Shown here: positions 9,952 to 16,651 of the stretch, one piece after another | Layout: every line of letters starts with the position of its first letter | Numbering within the stretch: position 1 is the first letter of the stretch | Assembly (NCBI GenBank): GCA_965200945.1 | Contig: OZ241749.1 | Span: 3,100,001 to 3,164,000 of the forward strand | Direction: 5' to 3' | DNA from: JADCRZ01 sp965200945 | GTDB lineage: Bacteria > Bacteroidota > Bacteroidia > Chitinophagales > Chitinophagaceae | DNA: 64,000 nucleotides | Translations under genes and position numbers: made by a program | Notes under the pieces: model-generated | Seen by the model: the letters and a program-made list of their open reading frames with translations, nothing else | The model's database searches: none | Told to the model about the DNA's origin: nothing

Positions 9952-10063
9952 GTGGTTTGTTTTGGCGCCCGGTCTTCCGCATGGGGCAAACAGCGTCCAT
10001 GCTGCACAGCTGCGGAAGCTGAAATCGGTGAAGTGCCGGGAACGTGAAAGCAGAAAGTCGTTA
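9952..10063 (-). promoter_or_regulatory. Structured 5' leader of the TonB receptor, candidate cis-regulatory RNA
   Basis: Read on the minus strand, the leader can fold into nested helices. An outer helix pairs 10036-10040 with 9968-9972 (CCCGG/CCGGG). A perfect 8-bp helix pairs 10011-10018 with 9974-9981 (CTTCCGCA/TGCGGAAG). An inner 4-bp hairpin pairs 10001-10004 with 9991-9994. The structure sits between a good promoter box and the ATG, and ends just before the start codon. I do not recognise a known riboswitch consensus: it lacks the cobalamin, TPP and SAM-I core sequences as I know them. It could also be an attenuator or a protein-binding site. Confidence 0.45.
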
Positions 10064-10069
10064 TTTTTT

Positions 10070-10077
10070 CAAATATA
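10070..10077 (-). promoter_or_regulatory. Bacteroidota -7 promoter box TATATTTG for the TonB receptor
   Basis: On the minus strand TATATTTG matches the known Bacteroidota -7 consensus TAnnTTTG exactly, inside an A/T-rich patch. Transcription would start near 10063, giving an untranslated leader of about 110 bases. A well-spaced -33 TTG was not found, so only the -7 box is claimed. Confidence 0.5.
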
Positions 10078-10135
10078 TAACGCTTTTCCAAAAAATGAGC
10101 AGCTGCCCGAACGGAGCCTGAAAAAAACAGGGCGC

Positions 10136-10921
10136 CTACAATCCTGAATAGTAATCATATCCCTGTTCGGCCCAGTAGTCGCGGGGGCGCTGGTTGCTGA
10201 ACGAGATGGTGCCGATGCGCTTGAGGTTTTTGATGCCGTATTTAACGGGTACGATCAGCCGTAGCGGAGCGCCGTGTATATCAACGAGGGGCTGCCCGTT
10301 CATCTCGTAGGCCAGCAGGGTCTGCGGATGCAGGGCGCTGTCCATATCGATGCCGATATAATATTCCTGGTCGGGAGTTTCCATGCCCACATATCCCATC
10401 GCCGCTTCGGGGTGCAGACCGTAATGCTCCATAAAATCACTGAAACGCACGCCGCCCCAGTGCTGGATCTGGTCCCACCCTTCCACGCATTTGAAATCAA
10501 AGATAATCTCCGTTTTGGGAAGGGTTTTCAGCTCGGCGAGACTGACCTGCAGCGGGGTTCCGGTTAGTTTCTGTACCTCCAGTTTCCAGACGGCCGGGTC
10601 CAGTTCGCTCTGGAGGCCGACATCGCCGTTGGGCCTTACTTTTTGTGCGGCGGCAGACGGGGGATACGTTTTTACGAGGTGCTGTTTGCTGAAGATAGTG
10701 CGGAATACTTTTTCGGTCTGGTTGAAGGCGGTGCGGAGGGGTTTCTGTGCGCCGGCCGTTACGCTGCCCTGCTCCTCGGGCGAGAGGCGGAGCCATTTCC
10801 AGACACCGAAAGCCGCGGCATTGAGCCCGGTAAAAACGGCAAAGGAAATAAAAGTGCGCCGCCGGATCTGCTGGTCGACCGTAGGGGGCGTCTTTGGTTT
10901 TTTAGGTGACCGTTCACGCAT
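10136..10921 (-). CDS. Molybdopterin-dependent oxidoreductase, sulfite oxidase family (MsrP/YedY-like), Tat-targeted
   Basis: The 261-residue protein begins with a charged region and a twin-arginine motif (RRRTFIS, about residues 20-26) followed by a hydrophobic stretch, so it is probably Tat-exported and membrane-anchored. The sulfite oxidase core is recognisable by Cys145 in FDFKCVEGWD, the cysteine that ligates molybdenum in this family. Further core motifs are HWGGVRFSDF, AYEMNGQPLVDIHGAPLRLIVPVKYGIKN and the C-terminal end near YWAEQGYD. MsrP reduces methionine sulfoxide in the envelope; other members oxidise sulfite. No haem partner MsrQ and no cytochrome gene lies next to it, so its electron partner is unknown. 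It is divergent from modABC, which would supply its molybdate. Confidence 0.88.
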   Translation of the reverse strand: MRERSPKKPKTPPTVDQQIRRRTFISFAVFTGLNAAAFGVWKWLRLSPEEQGSVTAGAQKPLRTAFNQTEKVFRTIFSKQHLVKTYPPSAAAQKVRPNGDVGLQSELDPAVWKLEVQKLTGTPLQVSLAELKTLPKTEIIFDFKCVEGWDQIQHWGGVRFSDFMEHYGLHPEAAMGYVGMETPDQEYYIGIDMDSALHPQTLLAYEMNGQPLVDIHGAPLRLIVPVKYGIKNLKRIGTISFSNQRPRDYWAEQGYDYYSGL

Positions 10922-11413
10922 CGGCAGAAATTTTTATAGCCAACGGAAATGTGCAAGAGAGGTTGACAGGCGGTTTCTGACAGAACCTGTTTATATTTGA
11001 CGCTATATCCTGTGATATACAACGGCTGATCCAGGAGGCGGGAAGGAAAGCCGGACAGCAAATTTTTTGATTTCTTTTCATAAACGCCGCAGAGGGCCTG
11101 CATTGACCCGTTGAAGATGCGATATCAAAGATAAAGCACCCGACGGCAAATCCCTGCGGTTTGTTGAAGAAGGAACGACGAAGTACCGTATCGCGTCTCT
11201 CGGAGGTCTCGGGCATGCCGCGGGTGTTTTTTCAGTAGAGGCAGGATGAATAGTTGGGAAGTAGTTGTTTTCATGTTCCGACAGGAACACAACACCAGGT
11301 GGCTTTCATACTTTTTAGTCAGCCCCTTGCATAGAACTTTTCTGTGCGGGGGAGACGCCCGGCATGGCGTCTCCTGCAAGAGGCCCGTGCGCCACCACCC
11401 AAATCGAAACAAC
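10922..11413. promoter_or_regulatory. Divergent control region of molybdoenzyme and modABC, with a TGTTCC dyad
   Basis: No gene was found in these 492 bases. A perfect inverted repeat TGTTCC-GACA-GGAACA is at 11274-11289, about 125 bp before modA, and a dispersed hairpin repeat is at 11351. The dyad has the size of an operator for a dimeric regulator. No ModE gene is in the window, and the dyad does not obviously resemble the E. coli ModE site. Confidence 0.4.
11351..11374. repeat. Dispersed hairpin repeat, copy 2
   Basis: Arms GGAGACGCC and GGCGTCTCC are perfect and enclose six bases (CGGCAT). It lies 39 bp before the modA start codon, so if transcribed it would be a strong hairpin in the mod leader. 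Confidence 0.7.
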
Positions 11414-12163
11414 ATGAAAAAAACCGTTCTTTCCATTTTTTGCCTTCTTCTCTGCGTCTTTGCCCATACCCAGTCACTGCGGCTGGCGGTGGCGGCCAAT
11501 GCGCAGTTCGTGATCAAAAAGCTGCAGGCCGATTTTAAAAAGCGGACCGGCATCGAAACCGAGGCCGTCACCGGGTCTTCCGGCAATCTCTCTACCCAGA
11601 TAAAGAACGGCGCGCCCTTCGACGTGTTCCTGTCGGCCGACATGGATTTCCCCACCAGCTTATACAAGGACGGATTCGCCGTCGCGGAACCCGCAGCATA
11701 TGCCCTTGGCAGCCTGATCGTATGCAGCACCTCCATCCCGGACCTGAAGAACTGGCGCAGCCTGCTGCTGCAGCCTTCTGTGCAGAAGATCGCGGTCGCC
11801 AACCCGGCCCTTGCTCCTTATGGCAAAGCCGCCGAACAGGCTCTTCGTACATATGATTTGTGGAACAAGGCAAACCCGAGGTTCGTAATGGGAGAAAGCA
11901 TTTCCCAGGTGAACACTTTCGTGACCACCGGGGCGGCAAGCCTGGGGTTTACGACGGAAGCGCTGGTATATGAATATGCCGGCCAGGCGAAGCTGAAATG
12001 GGTACGGGTGGATCCCAAAGTGTACGACCCCATCCGGCAGGGGTTTGTGGTGCTGAGCTATGCGAAAAAAGGAAACTACGACAAGGCCATGCAGTTCTCC
12101 GAATACATCGCATCGCCCGCCGCCCGGCAGATACTCAAACAATACGGCTACCGCATCCCGTAA
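11414..12163 (+). CDS. modA: Molybdate ABC transporter, periplasmic substrate-binding protein
   Basis: ATG 11414 gives a 249-residue protein with a signal peptide (about 1-19, ending FAHTQS). The mature start LRLAVAANAQFVIKKLQADF is typical of ModA. The oxyanion site is suggested by TGSSGNLSTQI and by DVFLSADMDFP. KTV and later ANPALAPYGKAAEQAL and the C-terminal SPAARQILKQYGY also match the family. It binds molybdate or tungstate and delivers it to ModB. The reading frame extends upstream to 11246, but that part has no signal-like sequence. It is the first gene of modABC, 16 bp before modB. Confidence 0.93.
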   Translation: MKKTVLSIFCLLLCVFAHTQSLRLAVAANAQFVIKKLQADFKKRTGIETEAVTGSSGNLSTQIKNGAPFDVFLSADMDFPTSLYKDGFAVAEPAAYALGSLIVCSTSIPDLKNWRSLLLQPSVQKIAVANPALAPYGKAAEQALRTYDLWNKANPRFVMGESISQVNTFVTTGAASLGFTTEALVYEYAGQAKLKWVRVDPKVYDPIRQGFVVLSYAKKGNYDKAMQFSEYIASPAARQILKQYGYRIP

Positions 12164-12179
12164 AGAGAAATTTTCCTCT

Positions 12180-12851
12180 ATGGACTGGACGCCCATCTGG
12201 CTCAGCATAAAGCTTTCATTCATCACCACGCTTATCCTCCTGGCCGTGGGACTGCCCGTAGCGTACTGGCTTTCGCGCAGCAGTTCCCTGTTTAAAGTAT
12301 TCCTGGAAGCCATCATCACCATGCCGCTCGTGCTGCCCCCCTCCGTGCTGGGTTTCTACCTGCTGCTGTCGTTCAGTCCGCAAAACGGGCCGGGCCGGTG
12401 GCTGCAGCAGCATTTCGATGTGCAGCTCGTGTTCTCGTTCGGCGGACTGGTAGTGGCGTCGGTGATATACAGCCTGCCGTTTATGATCAATCCCATCCGG
12501 TCTGCTTTTGCGCAGCTGCCGCATTCGATCGCCGAAGCGTCGTACACCATGGGCAAGTCGGAGCGGCAGACGCTGTGGCATGTGCTGATCCCCAACATCA
12601 AAGCTTCCATACTCACGGCGTCGGTACTCACCTTCGCGCATACCCTCGGCGAATTCGGGGTGGTGCTGATGGTGGGGGGCAACATACCCGGTGTAACCAA
12701 AGTAGCCTCCATCGCCATTTATGATTCGGTGGAACAGATGGACTATGCCAGCGCCGGCAATTATTCCCTCATCCTGTTTGCCATGACGTTCGTGATCGTG
12801 ATGGCCGTATTCATGACCAACCGCAGACTCGTCAAAAACCCGCTCGAATGA
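12180..12851 (+). CDS. modB: Molybdate ABC transporter permease
   Basis: ATG 12180 yields 223 residues with five to six membrane helices, the usual size of ModB. The EAA loop, which docks the ATPase, is seen in AEASYTMGKSERQTLWHVLIPNIKASI (it begins near residue 118), and TLGEFGVVLMVGGNIPG is a hallmark of molybdate permeases. The frame runs upstream into modA, but the ATG here starts right at the first helix. It overlaps modC by four bases (ATGA), indicating translational coupling. Confidence 0.94.
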   Translation: MDWTPIWLSIKLSFITTLILLAVGLPVAYWLSRSSSLFKVFLEAIITMPLVLPPSVLGFYLLLSFSPQNGPGRWLQQHFDVQLVFSFGGLVVASVIYSLPFMINPIRSAFAQLPHSIAEASYTMGKSERQTLWHVLIPNIKASILTASVLTFAHTLGEFGVVLMVGGNIPGVTKVASIAIYDSVEQMDYASAGNYSLILFAMTFVIVMAVFMTNRRLVKNPLE

Positions 12852-13465
12852 TAGATGTGGACATAAAAAAACGGATCCGCAGCTATGACGGCTACCGTAT
12901 ATTGCGGGTAACAACCTCTTTCATTTCACAGGGTATAACCCGCATTACCGGTCCGTCAGGCGCCGGAAAAACAACCCTGCTCAGAATGATGGCAGGGCTC
13001 CTTCATCCCGATGAGGGAAAGATCGGGGTGGAAGGTCAACCCTGGCTCGATACGGCCGCCGGAGTGAATCTGAAGCCGCAGAAAAGAAAAGTAGGTTTTG
13101 TGTTTCAGGACTATGCGCTGTTCCCGAATATGACGGTGGAGAAGCATCTTTTGTATGGCACTTCAGATGAAGCCTATATCCATAAATTACTGAAGATCGG
13201 CAGGATGGAAACTTTCCGGCTGCATAAACCGCGTCAGTTGTCGGGCGGCCAGCAGCAGCGGCTGGCGATCCTGCGGGCACTCAGCACAAAACCAAGGATT
13301 TTGCTGATGGACGAACCGTTCTCTGCACTTGATCACACATTGAAAGCCGGATTGACCGCTGATCTGAAACAGCTGCTAACGGCACAAGGTGCCACCTGCC
13401 TGGTGGTTACGCACCAGCCGTTTGAAACGGAGGGATTCGCGGAGCATGTGTACGAGATGGAATAA
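12848..13465 (+). CDS. modC: Molybdate ABC transporter ATP-binding protein, short form without Mop domain
   Basis: This 205-residue ATPase has Walker A GPSGAGKTT (about 36-44), Q-loop FVFQDYALFPNMTV, signature LSGGQQQR, Walker B ILLMDEPFSALD and the H-loop VTHQ. It ends right after the nucleotide-binding domain. Classical ModC proteins carry a further C-terminal molybdate-binding (Mop/TOBE) region of over 100 residues, absent here, so feedback regulation by bound oxyanion through that domain is not possible. The role is assigned mainly from its overlap with modB. Downstream lies an IS3 remnant. Confidence 0.88.
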   Translation: MIDVDIKKRIRSYDGYRILRVTTSFISQGITRITGPSGAGKTTLLRMMAGLLHPDEGKIGVEGQPWLDTAAGVNLKPQKRKVGFVFQDYALFPNMTVEKHLLYGTSDEAYIHKLLKIGRMETFRLHKPRQLSGGQQQRLAILRALSTKPRILLMDEPFSALDHTLKAGLTADLKQLLTAQGATCLVVTHQPFETEGFAEHVYEME

Positions 13466-13542
13466 AAATGTAGCGGCATTTAAATCAACTTAACAAATAA
13501 GCCGTGAATGCATTAAATTGATTATCAAGATGCAAATAAGGA

Positions 13543-13870
13543 TGATGTACCCCGGAATCAGGACAGGTAATCAAGATAGAATCTTATCTTTAAATCGCCT
13601 ACATCATGACAAAATAAAGCAGACTTAAGTTTACGGCAGAATTTAAATCAAGAGTTGTCCTGGAAGCACTCAAAGAGCGCAGTACCATTGAAGAACTTGT
13701 CAAAAAGCATGAAGTTCATCCTACTCGGATCAACACGACGTCACGTTCATTCCAGTGAGAAAGGGCTTTAGGTACCTGTGCGCCATCATTGACCTGCATA
13801 CGTGATATGTGGTGAAGAGCATCAGTAACACCATGACGGCCGAGTGGTGCAGGGAAGTACTGGAGCTATG
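13543..13870 (+). mobile_element. Degraded IS3-family insertion sequence remnant
   Basis: About 330 bases between modC and the S9 peptidase gene hold the left part of an IS3-type element. They start with a plausible terminal segment near TGATGTACCCCGG, continue with the start of OrfA and then a piece of OrfB. The right end is missing. The surrounding sequence (13466-14084) is A/T-rich and has no intact gene. Confidence 0.75.
13606..13865 (+). pseudogene. IS3 transposase OrfA/OrfB fragments, stop codons and internal deletion
   Basis: From ATG 13606 the reading is M-T-K-stop, then continues in frame as KFTAEFKSRVVLEALKER, STIEELVKKHEVHP, the OrfA helix-turn-helix N-terminus; codon 4 (TAA) is probably a mutated CAA. 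At about 13737 the sequence jumps to the integrase core of OrfB in another frame (DVTFIPVRKGFRYLCAIID, then a TGA at 13803 in place of an expected arginine, then SNTMTAEWCREVLE). The C-terminal half of OrfA and the first part of OrfB are deleted. The OrfB frame is -1 relative to OrfA, as in intact IS3 elements. It is certainly inactive. Confidence 0.85.
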
Positions 13871-14084
13871 TAATTATAATCAAAACAATAACGCGTTATA
13901 TAATTTTTTAATTCGTTTTGAACTGAGACATCACCAAAAATGGTTCTGCTTTGTACCGGAGGACTGATTTATTGGCAGCTGGTAACTTCCGCCTGCATTG
14001 CGCCCCGGGGAAATACCTATATTCGTTGACGAGGGCCGGCACTGTTTTGCGGGTTCTTTTTACCACTCATCTTATCTGCATTGC

Positions 14085-16091
14085 ATGAGAAAACTGACCA
14101 CTTTCAGCTTCCTGTTTTTTGCGGCCGCCACGGCTGCCTTTTCGCAACCTGTCAAACGCCCGCTTCGTCCGGGCGATATTTACCGCCTCCAGACCATTTC
14201 CGACGCCAACCCTTCGCCCGACGGCCAATGGGTCGCCTACACCGTCAGCACAACCGATTCCGCCAAAGACAAACGGAACTCGGATATCTGGATGGCCAGC
14301 TGGGACGGCAGCCAGCATGTACAGCTCACCAGCAGCCCCGATAACGAGAGCAGTCCCAGATGGAGCCCCGACGGCAAATGGATCTCCTTCGTAGCGGCCC
14401 GACTCGGGGGCAGCGCCCAGATCTGGCTGCTTGACCGCCGCGGCGGTGAGGGCACCAAGCTCACCGACGTAAAGGGCGACATCACCACCTACAGCTGGAG
14501 CCCCGACAGCAAAAATATCCTGCTGGCGATGAAGGATCCCAAAGACACTTCCAAAAACAAACCGCCGCAGCCTTACCTGATCAACAAATTCAGGTTCAAG
14601 CAGGACATCAGCGGCTACCAGTACGACACCGCCAGAACACACCTTTATCTCTTCGATGTAGCGACGAAGAAAGCAAGGCAACTCACCGGCGGACTATACA
14701 ACGAGACCACTCCGAAATGGAGCCCCGACGGCTCACGGATCGCCTTTGTCAGCAACCGCACCGAAGACCCCGACCGCAATGAAAATACCGATATCTGGCT
14801 GCTCGACACCACCCGCGGCGCCACCGCCCGCAAACTGACCGTATGGACCGGCGGCGATTCGGACCCGCAATGGAGCCCCGACGGCAAATGGATCGCCTAC
14901 GTGCGCAGCACCTCCAACGCCACGTATGAAATGTACGACCAGACAGGCTTGTGCATCATCAGCGCCACCGGCGGTGAACCAAAGTTCTTATCCGAATCCC
15001 TCGACCGGCCTGTCAGCAATCCGCGCTGGTCGCCCGATGGCAAGCTGCTCGCCGCCCTTGTGGCCGACGACCGCCAACGCTATGTGGCCACCTTCGATGT
15101 GGCGAAAGGGACGATGAAGATGGTGGCCGGCGGCGACAGGAGCTTCTCTGCCCTCGAACCAAACGTGAAAGGCGGATGGGCCGCGTTCATGTCGGAACCG
15201 CAACTGCCTGCAGAACTATATGCTTTGGAAGGAGCCTCGAATACGGTGAGAAGGATCACCACCCTGCAGAACAAATTCACAGATTCGGTATCGCTCGCCA
15301 CGGTGGAAAAATTTACTTCCGTGAGCAAAGACGGCACAAAGATCTCCGGCATACTCTATTTCCCGCCGGGCATGCCGCGCGAAAAGCTGCCGCTGATCTT
15401 TTATATCCACGGCGGCCCCACCTCGCAGGATGAAATGAGCTTCGACCTCACGCGGCAGATGTTTGCCGCCCATGGTTATGCCGTGGCCGCCGTTAACTAC
15501 CGGGGAAGCCTGGGGCGGGGCGTCGCATTTTCAAAAGCCATTTCGGGCGACTGGGGAAACAAGGAAGTACAGGACATCCTCGGCGCCGCCGACTACCTGG
15601 CGGGCAAAGGGATCGCTGATCCCGACCGCATGGGCATTTCGGGGTGGAGCTATGGCGGCATCCTCACCGATTATGTGATCGCTTCCACCACACGGTTCAA
15701 AGTGGCCAGCAGCGGAGCAGGCGTGGCAGCGCCGCTGTCGCTGTATGGCGTAGACCAGTACATCAATCAATATACAAACGAACTGGGCCTGCCCTGGAAA
15801 GACAACAACATCGAAAAATACCTGAAGCTCTCCTACCCTTTCCTGCATGCCGACCGCATCAAAACACCGACGCAGTTCATGGTCGGAGAAAAAGATTTCA
15901 ACGTACCCGCCGCCGGCAGCGAACAGATGTACCAGGCCCTCCGCACGCTCGACATACCAACAGAACTGCTGATCTATCCCAACCAGTTTCACGGCTTCAC
16001 ACAACCGAGTTTTATCAGGGACCGCTACGAACGTTATTTTACCTGGTTCGACAAATATCTTAAGCCAACAAAAGCGTTTGCAACAAAATAA
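14085..16091 (+). CDS. S9-family serine peptidase (prolyl oligopeptidase / acylaminoacyl peptidase type), secreted
   Basis: ATG 14085 gives 668 residues with a signal peptide (about 1-22). The N-terminal half is a WD40-like beta-propeller with repeated SPDG..IA.V units (PD40/DPP4-like). The C-terminal half is the S9 hydrolase with GWSYGG (Ser522), GEKDFNVP (Asp604) and QFHGF (His636). Such peptidases cleave short peptides after proline or remove N-terminal acylated residues; the periplasm is the expected location. The frame is open upstream to 13998, but the extra 29 residues lack a signal character. It follows an IS3 remnant, so it is probably a single-gene unit. Confidence 0.92.
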   Translation: MRKLTTFSFLFFAAATAAFSQPVKRPLRPGDIYRLQTISDANPSPDGQWVAYTVSTTDSAKDKRNSDIWMASWDGSQHVQLTSSPDNESSPRWSPDGKWISFVAARLGGSAQIWLLDRRGGEGTKLTDVKGDITTYSWSPDSKNILLAMKDPKDTSKNKPPQPYLINKFRFKQDISGYQYDTARTHLYLFDVATKKARQLTGGLYNETTPKWSPDGSRIAFVSNRTEDPDRNENTDIWLLDTTRGATARKLTVWTGGDSDPQWSPDGKWIAYVRSTSNATYEMYDQTGLCIISATGGEPKFLSESLDRPVSNPRWSPDGKLLAALVADDRQRYVATFDVAKGTMKMVAGGDRSFSALEPNVKGGWAAFMSEPQLPAELYALEGASNTVRRITTLQNKFTDSVSLATVEKFTSVSKDGTKISGILYFPPGMPREKLPLIFYIHGGPTSQDEMSFDLTRQMFAAHGYAVAAVNYRGSLGRGVAFSKAISGDWGNKEVQDILGAADYLAGKGIADPDRMGISGWSYGGILTDYVIASTTRFKVASSGAGVAAPLSLYGVDQYINQYTNELGLPWKDNNIEKYLKLSYPFLHADRIKTPTQFMVGEKDFNVPAAGSEQMYQALRTLDIPTELLIYPNQFHGFTQPSFIRDRYERYFTWFDKYLKPTKAFATK

Positions 16092-16235
16092 TTATACAAA
16101 CAGGTGCCTTGAAATACCTGGCTCCCTTGTTTGATAATCGTTCCTGACCGATTTTTAATAAGAAGTTAAACGGGGCAACACTGCACTCGTTTTTTGTGGT
16201 TTAAACAAATAATTTATCACCCGCGATATGGCATA

Positions 16236-16475
16236 AGCGACGCGGAATACCGCATCCGGCTCCCCAACGGCAAGCAGCGCTGGATCTATACGCGCGGTTA
16301 TCCCGGTTTACGAAGAAGGCGAAGCCATCAAGCTTTCCGGGGTTTCGAGCAACACCCCCGAACATAGAACCATCACCGGGAGACTCGCCAAACAGATCGT
16401 GGAAAATCACAACGGCATCATCACCGCCACGCCCGCTCCCAACCACGGCGCCAGGTCTGATAATTTATCTCCCCG
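16236..16475 (+). pseudogene. PAS/histidine kinase gene remnant with frameshift and internal deletion
   Basis: Codons from 16236 read SDAEYRIRLPNGKQRWIYTRG, a PAS_3 segment. One extra base near 16301-16305 shifts the frame, after which the protein continues VYEEGEAIKLSGVSSNTPEH, the end of the PAS domain. It then jumps directly to RLAKQIVENHNGIITATPAP, which matches the last beta-strand region of a HATPase domain. Everything in between (dimerisation helix, N, G1 boxes) is missing. It is a decayed sensor kinase. The gap 16092-16651 holds nothing else convincing. Confidence 0.7.
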
Positions 16476-16651
16476 TTTTGTAACAGGCCCTAAGGGACGT
16501 TTTCTTTCGATATGGTCTATTCACATAGAGCCGCATTTTCTCCCGGAGATGCAGCTTTTTTGTGTGCTTACGCCTGTAAAGCCTGCAAAAGCGAATTACA
16601 ACGCAGATATTCTCGCCGGTTTAGTAATTTTAAAGAAACAAGGCCGACCAT

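Noticed and set aside
8287..10047. Plus-strand open frame of 586 codons opposite the TonB receptor
   Set aside because: Antisense shadow; it also crosses the leader and promoter of the real gene.
9952..10063. Leader considered as a cobalamin, TPP, SAM-I or molybdenum-cofactor riboswitch
   Set aside because: The conserved core sequences of the first three are absent, and I cannot match the molybdenum-cofactor motif from memory; reported only as an unassigned structured leader.
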